Positions 9,083-18,146 of a stretch of DNA of 64,000 nucleotides are shown piece by piece. The stretch is from Terrisporobacter petrolearius. Its GTDB lineage: Bacteria > Bacillota > Clostridia > Peptostreptococcales > Peptostreptococcaceae. The stretch is taken from contig NZ_JAHZMO010000009.1 in NCBI RefSeq assembly GCF_020748185.1, positions 1 to 64,000 of the forward strand, written 5' to 3'. Position numbers and translations under genes: made by a program. The notes beneath the pieces are model-generated. The model saw only the letters and a program-made list of their open reading frames with translations, was not told where the DNA came from and searched no databases. Positions within the stretch are counted from its first letter, which is position 1, and each line of letters opens with the position of its first letter.

Positions 9083-9139
9083 TAAAAAAGGATGTCTCTT
9101 TAATGATTGAAAAAATCATTCTAAGACATCCTTTTTTTT
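9083..9139. terminator. Bidirectional terminator between convergent genes
   Basis: A long hairpin (AAGGATGTCT 9088-9097 with AGACATCCTT 9124-9133, plus an inner AATGATT/AATCATT stem) is flanked by A and T runs and overlaps the dipeptidase stop. It serves the Sel1 gene and the dipeptidase gene. Confidence 0.8.
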
Positions 9140-10118
9140 ACCTTAAAACATCTTCCATAACCCTAAATATGTTTCTATGAGTTATTTTATCTATCTCATC
9201 CTCAAGATAACCTCTTTTTCTAAGTTCTCTAGTAACATTGTAAGAATGAGAAGCACTTTGAAGATTTTTCACATTAGGATTATTCACATTTTCTGAAAAG
9301 GAAGAAAGTGTATCACTACCTAAATAATCACAATAATCAAAACCTAAACAAATATGATCAATACCTATTAAATCTGCCATATAATCAATATGGTCAACAA
9401 ATCCTTGCAAGTTTTGCTTATCTTTATTATGACTTACAAAACCGCTAAAGCCATTAAGACCAACTACACCACCGCTATTTGCAACAGCCTTTAATTGCTG
9501 GTCAGTTAGATTTCTTTTAACATCACATAATGATTTTGCATTGGAATGAGATGCTATTATTGGTTTTGAAGCCACATCTACCAAGTCCCAAAAAGATTTT
9601 TCGTTTAGATGAGACACATCCACTAACATATTTAAATCTTCCAATCTTTTAACAGCATTTTTACCATCTAGTGTTAATCCCCTATTTTCATCACCACAAA
9701 CACCAGTAGCAAGTTTGTTTTCTTCATTCCAAGTAAGAGAGGCATGTCGCACATAAACTTCATCATGATAATAATTAATTTTGTCTATATCACTGCCTAT
9801 ATGACTCAAACCTTCCATACCAATTACAATATCTACTTTGCTTTTTGAAAAACCTTTACCTATATCTTTGTATGACTTAACCACATTTATAATATCTTTA
9901 CTCTCATTAATTTCATCCTTTAAAGCATTTACAATTTCCTGTGCCCTAAGAGAAGGATTATTATCATAGGGTGGGTCTATCCATATAACAAATATACTGC
10001 CACAAACATTACCTTTTTTAAAATTATTTAAATGATAATTTTTAAAAATATTATTTTCCTTTTTCTCTCTTTTCAAAGTAATATGAGTGAAAGTATCAGA
10101 GTGGCAATCAAATATCAT
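9138..10118 (-). CDS. Membrane-dipeptidase family (M19) peptidase
   Basis: The 326-residue protein matches the renal dipeptidase family of zinc amidohydrolases. Metal ligands are visible: the N-terminal DCHSDTF (H and D), the glutamate in GMEGLSHIG near residue 102, and histidines in DVSHLNE and ASHSNAKSLCD. The GFDYCDYLG block closes the barrel. It would hydrolyse dipeptides, possibly including D-residues. There is no signal peptide. It starts 18 bp after the DUF819 permease gene, so it is the second gene of that operon, and transport plus cleavage of a small peptide or amide is a sensible joint role. Confidence 0.88.
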   Translation of the reverse strand: MIFDCHSDTFTHITLKREKKENNIFKNYHLNNFKKGNVCGSIFVIWIDPPYDNNPSLRAQEIVNALKDEINESKDIINVVKSYKDIGKGFSKSKVDIVIGMEGLSHIGSDIDKINYYHDEVYVRHASLTWNEENKLATGVCGDENRGLTLDGKNAVKRLEDLNMLVDVSHLNEKSFWDLVDVASKPIIASHSNAKSLCDVKRNLTDQQLKAVANSGGVVGLNGFSGFVSHNKDKQNLQGFVDHIDYMADLIGIDHICLGFDYCDYLGSDTLSSFSENVNNPNVKNLQSASHSYNVTRELRKRGYLEDEIDKITHRNIFRVMEDVLR

Positions 10119-10136
10119 AATACCCCTTCTTTCATT

Positions 10137-11339
10137 CTATATTAAAAAGTTTCCAACTATTATACCGCAGTAATTTCCTATTACATATCCTAAGGTCCCA
10201 ATTAGCATAATTGGAGCTATAAGTTTAGACCAAGATTTAGAAACAGCCATAGCTGCTGCAGTTGTAGGTCCACCGATACATGCGTTAGATGCCAAAATTG
10301 CATCTTCCAAATTAAATTTAAATAATTTTGCTGCACCAAATGTTACTAACATATTTACTAAAACTATTATTAAGCAAAATACTAGTAATAGTGGAGAATT
10401 ATTAATTATAGATGATATAGATGCAGGAACACCTATAACTACAAAGAAAAGATAAATTAAGAATGTTCCTATTTCTTGAGCTCCACCTAGATTTCCAAAA
10501 AAGTCTGATTTAATAGTAGCGCAAAGCATAGTTACAGTTGTTATTATTAAATACTGGTTTCCAAACAAAGTATTAATTATTTTTAGAAAAGCATTAGATG
10601 TTGGTATTACAGAAGCCAAAAAATCTGCTAAACTTACAGATAGGGCAACTATTATAAAAGCTGAACCTATACAAAACCCAATATCCTTTAGAGATACTTC
10701 TTTACTTTTCCAATATGAAGAAGCAGCTGTTTCACCTTCTTTTATTCCTACTTTTTCAACTTCATCCATATGAGGGTGCTTAAACTTTTTTCTAAAGAAA
10801 GCAATAGATGGAATAGATATTAGTACAAAGAAATAAAGAGCCATTAATAGATTATCAGAAACTACTGCAGCTGAAACTAAATCTCCTGGAATGTCAAAAG
10901 CACTTGCCATGGCAGCAAAATTTGCACCACCACCTATGTATGACCCAGTCATCATACCAGCTAACTGTCCTAATTCAGGAATATGTTTATTTAAAAGTAA
11001 AAATCCTAAAATAGATCCAACCATGGTACCTATAGAACTAATTAAAAATAATACAAGTATTTTTCCACTTTCTTTCCAAATTTTTGTAATATTACATTGA
11101 TAAAGAAGTAAAGTGATTGCTAAGGGAACAACATAAGTCCACACTTGATCATATACCACAGACTCCGTTGGAATAACTTTCAAATTAGATAAAATTAATG
11201 CTCCAATAAGAGCGATGATAGCGCCGGAAACTTTGGAAGCCCATTCATACTTTTGTTCTAAATAAATACTAAAAGCTGCCCAACCTGTAATAAAAGCCCA
11301 TAATACCCATATATTTTCCGAACTAATTAATGTTTTCAT
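10137..11339 (-). CDS. DUF819 family membrane protein (putative permease)
   Basis: A 400-residue protein with about ten to twelve hydrophobic segments and glycine-rich repeats GSYIGGGANFAAMA and SNACIGGPTTAAAMA, which mark the two halves of the DUF819 (YjcL) family. The start is ATG at 11337-11339, with GGGAGGT 6 bp upstream; the open frame continues to 11375 without a ribosome site. The first gene of an operon with the dipeptidase and divergent from an HTH-cupin regulator. Family substrates are not known; the partner suggests peptide or amino-acid uptake. Confidence 0.82.
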   Translation of the reverse strand: MKTLISSENIWVLWAFITGWAAFSIYLEQKYEWASKVSGAIIALIGALILSNLKVIPTESVVYDQVWTYVVPLAITLLLYQCNITKIWKESGKILVLFLISSIGTMVGSILGFLLLNKHIPELGQLAGMMTGSYIGGGANFAAMASAFDIPGDLVSAAVVSDNLLMALYFFVLISIPSIAFFRKKFKHPHMDEVEKVGIKEGETAASSYWKSKEVSLKDIGFCIGSAFIIVALSVSLADFLASVIPTSNAFLKIINTLFGNQYLIITTVTMLCATIKSDFFGNLGGAQEIGTFLIYLFFVVIGVPASISSIINNSPLLLVFCLIIVLVNMLVTFGAAKLFKFNLEDAILASNACIGGPTTAAAMAVSKSWSKLIAPIMLIGTLGYVIGNYCGIIVGNFLI

Positions 11340-11366
11340 AATAACCTCCCATAAATTTTTTCGAAA

Positions 11367-11382
11367 TTTCAACATATTGAAA
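11367..11382. promoter_or_regulatory. HTH-cupin operator site A
   Basis: TTTCAACATATTGAAA, extended to AATTTCAA-N4-TTGAAATT, is palindromic and lies 28 bp before the DUF819 start codon. Confidence 0.6.
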
Positions 11383-11413
11383 TTAATTTAATTGTAATAC
11401 ATAATTTACCAAA

Positions 11414-11429
11414 TTTCAATATATTGAAA
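11414..11429. promoter_or_regulatory. HTH-cupin operator site B
   Basis: TTTCAATATATTGAAA is a perfect 16-bp palindrome and differs from site A at one position. Both lie between the divergent operon and regulator. Confidence 0.65.
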
Positions 11430-11619
11430 AAATATTAAAAATATTAATAAAATACTGAAAATATATTGAAAATTATGTTTTTTGCAAATTTATTTGTTAA
11501 ATATTATAAATACTTTTTAAGTTTACTTGAATTTTTACTATCTTTAATATAAATTGGAAATATATGCAGTATTATATTTAAGAAAATATAATAAATACCA
11601 CATATAAATAAATTGAAAA

Positions 11620-11635
11620 ATTTAATATATTGAAA
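11620..11635. promoter_or_regulatory. HTH-cupin operator site C (degenerate)
   Basis: ATTTAATATATTGAAA keeps the right arm and most of the left arm of sites A and B, and lies 41 bp before the regulator start, which suggests autoregulation. A further half site (TATATTGAAAA) is at about 11462. Confidence 0.45.
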
Positions 11636-11676
11636 AAAGATTATAAGTATTCAATGGTATTTAAGGAAGTGAATAT

Positions 11677-12252
11677 ATGAAAAAAGGTCTTGATATGAAT
11701 ATAGACATTGGCAAAAAAATTAGAGAATTAAGAAAGAGTAAGAACTTTAGTATTATAGATTTGTCTAGGGAAAGTGGCCTAAGCACAGGACTTATAAGTC
11801 AAATCGAAAGAAATATGGTAGTACCATCAATAAAAGTTATGTGGAAGATTGCCAATGTGCTAGAAGTTAATATTGGCTACTTCTTTGATGAAGATGATGA
11901 AAATATAGAGGAAAAAATAGTAGTCAGAAAAGATCATAGAAAATCAATTAACACTAATGATTCTACAAAATCTTATGAGTTATTAATGCCAAACTTGAAT
12001 AATAAAAGTATAGAATTTATTTTGATTACATTAGACAAAGAGACTAAAATAAATAAAGAGCTAGTTTCTCATAAAGGAGAAGAATGTGGATATATAATTG
12101 AAGGGAAAATGAAAATAATACTAGAAAATAAGGAATATATTTTAGAAAAAGGTGATAGTTTCTATTTTGATAGTAAAATTCCTCATGTGTATGAAAATTA
12201 TGGTGATGAAACATGTGTCTTAGTTTGTGCTATGACACCACCATCATTCTAA
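11677..12252 (+). CDS. XRE-family regulator with C-terminal cupin domain
   Basis: The 191-residue protein has an N-terminal helix-turn-helix (about residues 10-65, GKKIRELRKSKNFSIIDLSR then GLISQIERN) and a C-terminal cupin barrel (about 110-187, with HKGEECGYIIEGKMKI and GDSFYFDSKIPHVYEN). This is the PuuR/SutR architecture, in which the cupin senses a small metabolite. It is divergent from the DUF819-dipeptidase operon and the intergenic region holds three or more similar palindromes, so it probably regulates that operon and itself. The start ATG 11677 follows AAGGAAGTG; a later ATG at 11695 is possible. Confidence 0.85.
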   Translation: MKKGLDMNIDIGKKIRELRKSKNFSIIDLSRESGLSTGLISQIERNMVVPSIKVMWKIANVLEVNIGYFFDEDDENIEEKIVVRKDHRKSINTNDSTKSYELLMPNLNNKSIEFILITLDKETKINKELVSHKGEECGYIIEGKMKIILENKEYILEKGDSFYFDSKIPHVYENYGDETCVLVCAMTPPSF

Positions 12253-12275
12253 AATAAATTAAGAAGGTGATATTA

Positions 12276-13514
12276 ATGAAAGCAGAAATTATTACTGTAG
12301 GTACTGAAATACTTTTAGGAGATATACTAAACACCAATACTCATTATTTATCTAATGAATTAGCAAATATGGGAGTTGATGTATATTATCAAATAACTGT
12401 AGGGGATAATGAAAATAGGCTGTTAAATCAGTTGGAAGAAAGTTTTAGAAGAAGTGACTTGGTAGTATTAACTGGGGGACTAGGGCCAACCCAGGACGAT
12501 CTTACAAAAGAAGTCTGTGCTAAATATTTTAACTTAGATATGGAATTTCACCAGCCTTCATGGGACAAAATTATAGAAATACATAATAAAATGAAAAGAA
12601 CACCTACTGAAAACAATAAAAAGCAGGCTTATTTTCCAGTAAATTCTATCATACTGCCAAATGAATATGGTACAGCACCAGGATGTATTATGGAAAAAGA
12701 TAACAAAATCATAATAGTAATGCCAGGACCTCCAAGAGAAATGAAGCCTATGTTTGATAACTTTGTAAAACCATTTTTACAAAAAAATAGTGAAGACATA
12801 CTTAAGTCAAAGGTTATTAGAATAATTGGTGTGGGAGAATCTAAGGTAGAAAGTGATTTACTAGATTTGATCCAAAAACAAGTAAATCCTACTATAGCCA
12901 CTTATGCAAAAGATGGAGAGTGTACTGTAAGAATAACAGCAAAAGGAAAAACTGTTGAAGAAGTAGAAAAGTTAATTTTACCAGTTGTAAAAGAAATTAA
13001 AAATAGATTTAAAGAAACTGTATATGGTGAAGATGAAACTACAATAGAAGATGAAGTTGCAAAAATTCTAGTAAAAAACAACTTAACTATATCTGTGGCA
13101 GAATCTTGTACAGGTGGAATGGTATCTTCATCTCTAATAAATTATCCTGGTATATCTTCTGTGTTTATGGAAGGTTGCGTAACTTATTCAAACGAAGCAA
13201 AAATGAAAAGTTTAAATGTGAAAGAAGAAACTCTAAACTCAGTAGGTGCAGTTAGTGAACAGTGTGCAAAAGAAATGGCAGAAGGCGTTGCCACAAGACA
13301 TAACACAAATATTGGGTTATCTACAACAGGCATAGCAGGTCCAGAAGGTGGCAGTGAAGAAAAACCTGTAGGACTTGTATATATGGGAATTAAAATAAAT
13401 GACAAAACTATTGTAAAAAAATACATATTTAATGGAGATAGACAACAAATTAGATACAGAGCATGTAAAACTTTGTTAAACGACTTAAGACTAGAATTAT
13501 TAAATATAATATAG
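12276..13514 (+). CDS. cinA: CinA family nicotinamide-nucleotide amidase / ADP-ribose pyrophosphatase
   Basis: The 412-residue protein has the full two-domain CinA layout. The N-terminal MoaB/MogA-like half shows GTEILLGDILNTN, LTGGLGPTQDD and MPGPPREM; the C-terminal PncC-like amidase shows VAESCTGGMVSS and STTGIAGPEGG. The family deamidates NMN in pyridine-nucleotide salvage and in some species is induced with competence or DNA damage. The start is ATG 12276, 4 bp after AAGAAGGTGAT; the extra upstream codons (from GTG 12267) lie in the ribosome site. It is 23 bp after the cupin regulator and 16 bp before the HAD gene, so they may be co-transcribed. Confidence 0.92.
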   Translation: MKAEIITVGTEILLGDILNTNTHYLSNELANMGVDVYYQITVGDNENRLLNQLEESFRRSDLVVLTGGLGPTQDDLTKEVCAKYFNLDMEFHQPSWDKIIEIHNKMKRTPTENNKKQAYFPVNSIILPNEYGTAPGCIMEKDNKIIIVMPGPPREMKPMFDNFVKPFLQKNSEDILKSKVIRIIGVGESKVESDLLDLIQKQVNPTIATYAKDGECTVRITAKGKTVEEVEKLILPVVKEIKNRFKETVYGEDETTIEDEVAKILVKNNLTISVAESCTGGMVSSSLINYPGISSVFMEGCVTYSNEAKMKSLNVKEETLNSVGAVSEQCAKEMAEGVATRHNTNIGLSTTGIAGPEGGSEEKPVGLVYMGIKINDKTIVKKYIFNGDRQQIRYRACKTLLNDLRLELLNII

Positions 13515-13530
13515 ATTTTTAGGAGGCAAA

Positions 13531-14313
13531 ATGATAAGACATATATTTTGTGACTTAGATGGAACACTTTATAACGATGGAATTAGCGATGAAGACATAA
13601 AAGCCATAGAGGATATAGGAAAAGAAGGTGTAATATTCCATGTGGCAACAGGAAGGGTCTTTAAACAGGCATATAATATGTTAAGTGATAAAACTCAGTT
13701 AAATGGATATTTTATTTGCGAAAATGGTTCTTTTATTTTTGATAAAGATAAAAATTTAATATTTAAAGAACCTATAGATGATTATTTAGTGAGAAAAATT
13801 ATAAATAGATTTGAATCAGATTTAGCTCATCTTTATCTAAAATATAATGGTGATATTATTTTGAGTGGAGGAGAAGAAGCTTTTAGTAATTATACTAAGG
13901 ATTATATATTAGATAAGGAAATGTTTAAAAAAGAGAATTTTGATAACCTAGTTGGTAATGTAGGTATAGTATCAAATAATATGGATGAACTTAAAAGATT
14001 GGAGTATTATTACAAAAGTGAATTTAGTGATGTTTGTGATATTTACTTATCTGGGCCTTACACCCTAAATATAGTTCCTAACCATGTATCTAAACGTCAT
14101 GGAATAGAACATATTTGTAAAAAATATAATATAAACTTGGATGAAGTTGCAACTATGGGAGATTCACCTAATGATATATGTATGTTAAAAGATATAAAAT
14201 ATAGTTTTGCAATGGATAAATCAAACAAAGATGTTAAAGAAAGTGCATCTTATGTAGTTAGCAGTGTTAGAGATGCAATAGAAAAAATCAAAAAAATAAA
14301 TAGGACTAAATAG
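13531..14313 (+). CDS. HAD-family (Cof-like) phosphatase
   Basis: A 260-residue HAD hydrolase of the IIB/Cof subfamily. Motif I is CDLDGTLY (residues about 6-13), motif II is HVATGR, the lysine motif is in HVSKRHGIEH, and motif III/IV is MGDSPNDICM. Such enzymes remove phosphate from sugar phosphates or cofactors with Mg2+; the exact substrate cannot be read from sequence. An AGGAGG site precedes ATG, and the gene follows cinA by 16 bp. Its stop codon is inside the loop of the terminator. Confidence 0.88.
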   Translation: MIRHIFCDLDGTLYNDGISDEDIKAIEDIGKEGVIFHVATGRVFKQAYNMLSDKTQLNGYFICENGSFIFDKDKNLIFKEPIDDYLVRKIINRFESDLAHLYLKYNGDIILSGGEEAFSNYTKDYILDKEMFKKENFDNLVGNVGIVSNNMDELKRLEYYYKSEFSDVCDIYLSGPYTLNIVPNHVSKRHGIEHICKKYNINLDEVATMGDSPNDICMLKDIKYSFAMDKSNKDVKESASYVVSSVRDAIEKIKKINRTK

Positions 14314-14326
14314 TCCTATTTGTTTT
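14298..14326 (+). terminator. Intrinsic terminator overlapping the HAD stop codon
   Basis: AAATAGGACT (14298-14307) pairs perfectly with AGTCCTATTT (14312-14321), followed by GTTTT. It ends the cinA-HAD unit. Confidence 0.75.
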
Positions 14327-14915
14327 ATACACAATTTTCTAATGTGTAAGAATTTGCGGTGTTAGCTAAAATTGAGTCAAGAACATGATTTACAACCATG
14401 CCACAAACATAAGCTGAAAATTTTAAATCGTTTTCATAGCTAGTTTGACAAGATTTATATCTTTTGTATAAGCTATGGAAAAATTCTTCCACACTATAAT
14501 CGATTTCGCAATTTAAATCACAATTTGAAAAATCCATGTCTTTAGCATAAGAGGCTAGCTCCTTTTCATAAGCAACATGCTTATTCATGCTATGAGAAAA
14601 TTCCCAACGTTCGCTATGAGGAGTAGTGAAAAAGTCACATAAAAAATGACAAATAACACCTAACTCTTGACTTAGCTTACTTATGGAAAAATATCTTTTT
14701 AAAGAATCTAAAGTTAAGTGACATAGATATTTTATTTTTTCTAGGACCATAGACAAAGACTCATCTAAATAATGCTTATTCAGCACATATTTGGAAGATA
14801 TATCTGGCTTAATGTTACCATAAATAAAATTCTTTTCACTTAAAAAGAAAGATTTATTTGATTCTAATTTATCTAATACAGATTTAGATATAATAAAATG
14901 TGTGTTAATTAACAT
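14325..14915 (-). CDS. Zinc-dependent phospholipase C family protein
   Basis: The 196-residue protein carries the layout of the zinc-dependent phospholipase C / S1-P1 nuclease fold: NTHFIISKS at the N-terminus, YGNIKPDIS near residue 34, KHYLDES, LGVICHFLCDFFTTPHSE near residue 86 and a late NHVLDSI. The histidines and aspartates of these blocks are the usual metal ligands. No signal peptide is visible, unlike secreted alpha-toxin-type enzymes, so it is an intracellular or membrane-surface relative whose substrate is unknown. It converges on the HAD gene and starts with an AGGTG site. Confidence 0.8.
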   Translation of the reverse strand: MLINTHFIISKSVLDKLESNKSFFLSEKNFIYGNIKPDISSKYVLNKHYLDESLSMVLEKIKYLCHLTLDSLKRYFSISKLSQELGVICHFLCDFFTTPHSERWEFSHSMNKHVAYEKELASYAKDMDFSNCDLNCEIDYSVEEFFHSLYKRYKSCQTSYENDLKFSAYVCGMVVNHVLDSILANTANSYTLENCV

Positions 14916-14956
14916 TGATTCACCTCATAAGTTTTGTGTATAGCTAAAGTATATAT

Positions 14957-14984
14957 TTGAATTTTCTTAATTTTTGCTTATAAT
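14957..14984 (+). promoter_or_regulatory. SigmaA-type promoter for the DJ-1 gene
   Basis: TTGAAT (14957-14962), a 16-bp spacer and a perfect TATAAT (14979-14984) lie about 100 bp before the DJ-1 start. Confidence 0.5.
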
Positions 14985-15080
14985 AACTATCTATATAAAT
15001 AATAGCAAGAATGAAAAAGAAATTCAAGATGATAATGATTCCAATTTTAAATTATAACTGGAAATTAAGGAGGGTAAAAA

Positions 15081-15647
15081 ATGAAAAAAGTATTAGTATT
15101 ATTAGCAGATGGATTTGAAGAGATAGAAGCACTTTCAGTAGTGGATGTGCTTAGAAGAGGTAATATTGATTGCAAAATGTGTTCTATAGAAGGTGAGTAC
15201 GTAAGAGGAACTCACAATATAGTAGTACAATCTGATTGTAGTATTAAAGATATTAATTCTGGTGATTATGACGCAGTGGTACTTCCTGGGGGGTTACCAG
15301 GAGCAGAAAACCTAAAGGCCAACTGTGTAAAAGAATTAATTACTAAAATGAATGAAAGTAAAAAAATAATTGCTGCAATTTGTGCTGCACCAGAAACATT
15401 AGAATATTTTAATATACTTGAAGGTAAAAAATGTACTTCTTATCCTGGTTTTATCCAAGAAAAAGAAAAGGTTAGTTATATAGAAGATGAGGCTGTAGTA
15501 ATAGATGATAATATAATAACTAGTAGAGGACCAGCAACTGCCCTGTCTTTTGCTCTAACAATATTAGAAGAGTTAGGATGTATAAATGAAATGGAAGATA
15601 TAAAGGAAGGAATGCTGGTTAATTTTTATAATAAATTTGCCAAATAA
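15081..15647 (+). CDS. DJ-1/PfpI family protein
   Basis: A 188-residue single-domain DJ-1 protein. It shows LADGFEEIEAL, with the conserved glutamate near residue 16, and the nucleophile elbow AAICAAPETL with the reactive cysteine near residue 98. Family members act as glyoxalase/deglycase or redox-sensitive chaperone-like proteins. It has the YajL/DJ-1 length of about 185 residues. GGAGGG lies 8 bp upstream of ATG. The next gene starts 11 bp later, so they form an operon. Confidence 0.9.
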   Translation: MKKVLVLLADGFEEIEALSVVDVLRRGNIDCKMCSIEGEYVRGTHNIVVQSDCSIKDINSGDYDAVVLPGGLPGAENLKANCVKELITKMNESKKIIAAICAAPETLEYFNILEGKKCTSYPGFIQEKEKVSYIEDEAVVIDDNIITSRGPATALSFALTILEELGCINEMEDIKEGMLVNFYNKFAK

Positions 15648-15658
15648 TAGGAGTCAAA

Positions 15659-16498
15659 ATGATGTATAGAAATTATAATGAAACAAGTTCTTATAAGAAT
15701 TTAGAAATAGACTGTAGTAAATGCTTTGGTTTTTGTTGTGTGGCCTTGTATTTTTCTACAATAGATAATTTTCCCCAAGATAAAATTGCAGGACAACCTT
15801 GCAAAAACCTTAAAGATGACTTTACTTGCAAGATACATAAAGATCTAAGGAAAAAGAATCTTAAGGGATGTATTAATTATGACTGTTTTGGAGCAGGTCA
15901 AAAGGTGGCCCAAAACATATATAAAAATGTAAGTTGGAAAAATTCACAAGAAAAAGCACAGGAAATGTATGATGTTTTTGTAGTAGTAAAAAGCTTGCAA
16001 GAAATGATATGGTATTTGTGTGACAGTTTTACTTTTGCAGAAAGTGAAGATTTGAGAAGAAGAATAAATGAGATGATAATAGAAACCCAAGGTCTTACAA
16101 ATCTTTGTGCAAAGAAAATATTAGAAATTAATTTAGAAGAACATAGAACAAAAGTAAATTACTTATTAAAAGAAGTTATATCAAATGTAATAAAAAAAAT
16201 GAATCCTAAAAGAAAAAATGATGAACCTTTAGGTTTTGATTTTATAGGAAAAGACCTTAGAAATGAAGATTTAATAGGAGCAAATTTAGTAGGAGCTTTA
16301 TTAATAGGAGCCAATCTCCAACACAGGGATTTAAGTGGTGCAATTGTTATTGGAGCAGATATGAGAGATGCAGATATTAGAGGTTGTAATTTGGAAAATA
16401 CAATGTACCTTACTCAGTCCCAAATAAATAGTGCAAGAGGAAACTCTAAAACAAAATTACCACTATTTATAAAAAGGCCTTCTCACTGGGAGGAATAA
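15659..16498 (+). CDS. Pentapeptide-repeat protein with Cys-rich N-terminal domain
   Basis: The 279-residue protein has a cysteine cluster at the N-terminus (CSKCFGFCC at about 20-28, then a CKNL...FTCKIH group and CINYDCFG), a helical middle, and a C-terminal run of pentapeptide repeats A(N/D)LxG between about 190 and 250 (for example NEDLIGANLVGALLIGANLQ). The cysteines resemble a YkgJ-type metal or Fe-S site. Pentapeptide repeats form a right-handed beta helix. The function is unknown; DNA-mimic roles known for some pentapeptide proteins should not be assumed. Second gene of the DJ-1 operon. Confidence 0.85.
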   Translation: MMYRNYNETSSYKNLEIDCSKCFGFCCVALYFSTIDNFPQDKIAGQPCKNLKDDFTCKIHKDLRKKNLKGCINYDCFGAGQKVAQNIYKNVSWKNSQEKAQEMYDVFVVVKSLQEMIWYLCDSFTFAESEDLRRRINEMIIETQGLTNLCAKKILEINLEEHRTKVNYLLKEVISNVIKKMNPKRKNDEPLGFDFIGKDLRNEDLIGANLVGALLIGANLQHRDLSGAIVIGADMRDADIRGCNLENTMYLTQSQINSARGNSKTKLPLFIKRPSHWEE

Positions 16499-16503
16499 AT
16501 AAA

Positions 16504-16530
16504 AAATGCCAGCTTAAACTGGCATTTTTT
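16504..16530 (+). terminator. Intrinsic terminator
   Basis: AATGCCAG (16504-16511) pairs with CTGGCATT (16518-16525) before a T run. It ends the DJ-1/pentapeptide operon. Confidence 0.8.
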
Positions 16531-16641
16531 ACTTACATTTTTTATTTACTAGGATATTATGCTGATTTTAAAACTTTGGAAAATTCCTGAATTAAAGTAT
16601 TGTAATATTATTTTGTCATAGAAAACTTCTAGATTAAATTA

Positions 16642-18045
16642 TTATAGATTGTATTTTCTAATAAGTCTGCTAGCTTTGGATTGAGATATATTTAGGCATT
16701 TGGCCACCTTATAAGAACTTTTATAATGCTTATAGGTTTTAGAAATAATCTCTTTTTCGTAGGATTCCATTAAAGTATCAAAATCATGTTCATTAAAAAA
16801 GTCTTCCTTATCGTCTATATTATAATCAAAGTTATAGTTGAAAATATCTTTTGGAAGGTTTTTTTCAGTAATAACATGATTGGTAGATGTTAAAACAAGT
16901 TTTTGTATAATATTTTGAAGTTCTCTAATGTTACCAGGGAAATCATAGCAAGAAATTAATTTTATGGCATCCTTAGTAATTATTTTATTTATATTAAATT
17001 CAAAGCAATACTTATTAAAGTAATGTTTTATTAATTCAATAAGGTTATCCTTTCTATCTCTTAGTGGAGGTATTTTTAATTGAATAACATTTAATCTATA
17101 GTAAAGGTCCTCTCTAAATGTTTTTTCTTTTACCTTTTTTAATAAATCACAGTTTGTAGCAGATATAATTCGAATATCTACCTTTTTTTCTTTCATGCCA
17201 CCTACTGGAGTAAAGGTTTTTTCTTGAATTAACTGAAGAAACTTTGCTTGAAGGCTTGGAGGAATCTCTCCAATTTCATCTAAAAATAAAGTTCCTTCGT
17301 GAGCAAGCTCTACAAGACCGGCCTTTCCTTTAGTTGAAGCTCCCGTAAAAGCACCTGGCACATATCCAAATAACTCGGATTCAAGAAGTTCTGGTGATAT
17401 TGTTGCACAGTTAATAGTTATAAATGGTTTATCTGCTCTTCTACTATTTTTGTGTATATATCTGGCTAATGAACTTTTTCCAGTACCTGATTCCCCAAGA
17501 AGTAAAACTATAACATTTGTTTTTGAAATTTGATTTACTGTATTGATTATGGGTTTCATAACACTTCCTGTAAGAATAATATCAGTTTCTATTTTCAGAG
17601 TAGTTCTATATATATTTTCAATTTCGTTTTTATATTTATTAACTTCATTTTGTGTATCTGTTAATTTATTTTTTATTTGATTAAGTTCTGTAATGTCTCT
17701 AGTGTTTTCAACTATAAATTCAATCTCACCCTTATCATCAAATAGAGGAGTTGCTGTTAATACAAGTTTTTTTCCTGTATTAGTAAACTGTTCCATAGAA
17801 CTCGTTTTCTTTGTTATCAAAACCTGAGGTATGGCACCTACTGTAGAATAGCCTTTTTCAGATAATATCTTAACATTTTTACCAAGCATCTCTTCTTTTT
17901 TTATTCCATAGTTTTTTTCAAATGCTTTATTACAATAAATTAAATTACCTTTATTGTCAGCAACACAAATCTCATCATGAGATGCATCCATAATTTTTTT
18001 ATAAAAATCTTCTTTAAACTTCAAAATTATCCCCCTTTTATCCAA
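16642..18045 (-). CDS. Sigma-54-dependent activator (PAS-AAA+)
   Basis: A 467-residue enhancer-binding protein. It has an N-terminal PAS domain (about residues 10-115, ADNKGNLIYCNKAFEKNYG), a sigma-54 AAA+ domain (about 155-385) with Walker A GESGTGKS, the sigma-54 contact loop GAFTGA and the switch DEIGEIPPSLQAKFLQ, and a short C-terminal recognition helix (SYKVAKCLNISQSKASRLIRKY). It is divergent from an EamA permease preceded by a -24/-12 promoter and three copies of a 16-bp inverted repeat, so it almost certainly activates that gene. The PAS signal is unknown. Confidence 0.92.
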   Translation of the reverse strand: MDKRGIILKFKEDFYKKIMDASHDEICVADNKGNLIYCNKAFEKNYGIKKEEMLGKNVKILSEKGYSTVGAIPQVLITKKTSSMEQFTNTGKKLVLTATPLFDDKGEIEFIVENTRDITELNQIKNKLTDTQNEVNKYKNEIENIYRTTLKIETDIILTGSVMKPIINTVNQISKTNVIVLLLGESGTGKSSLARYIHKNSRRADKPFITINCATISPELLESELFGYVPGAFTGASTKGKAGLVELAHEGTLFLDEIGEIPPSLQAKFLQLIQEKTFTPVGGMKEKKVDIRIISATNCDLLKKVKEKTFREDLYYRLNVIQLKIPPLRDRKDNLIELIKHYFNKYCFEFNINKIITKDAIKLISCYDFPGNIRELQNIIQKLVLTSTNHVITEKNLPKDIFNYNFDYNIDDKEDFFNEHDFDTLMESYEKEIISKTYKHYKSSYKVAKCLNISQSKASRLIRKYNL

Positions 18046-18048
18046 AAT

Positions 18049-18064
18049 AAGTCATTTTAGACTT
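18049..18064. promoter_or_regulatory. Upstream activator site 1 for the sigma-54 activator
   Basis: AAGTC-N6-GACTT, with outer AAT/AAT flanks, matches sites 2 and 3 in arms and in the 6-bp spacer. It lies about 210 bp upstream of the -12 element and touches the activator start. Confidence 0.7.
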
Positions 18065-18097
18065 AATATATTGACTAAACTTATCTATGGTGCAAAT

Positions 18098-18113
18098 AAG
18101 TCATAAACAACTT
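18098..18113. promoter_or_regulatory. Upstream activator site 2
   Basis: AAGTC-N6-AACTT, preceded by AAAT and followed by AATT. It lies about 160 bp upstream of the -12 element. Confidence 0.7.
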
Positions 18114-18130
18114 AATTATATTGGAATAAT

Positions 18131-18146
18131 AAGTTAAAATCAACTT
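18131..18146. promoter_or_regulatory. Upstream activator site 3
   Basis: AAGTT-N6-AACTT within AATAAGTT/AACTTATT, about 127 bp upstream of the -12 element; arms and spacing follow the same AAGTY-N6-RACTT rule. Confidence 0.7.
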
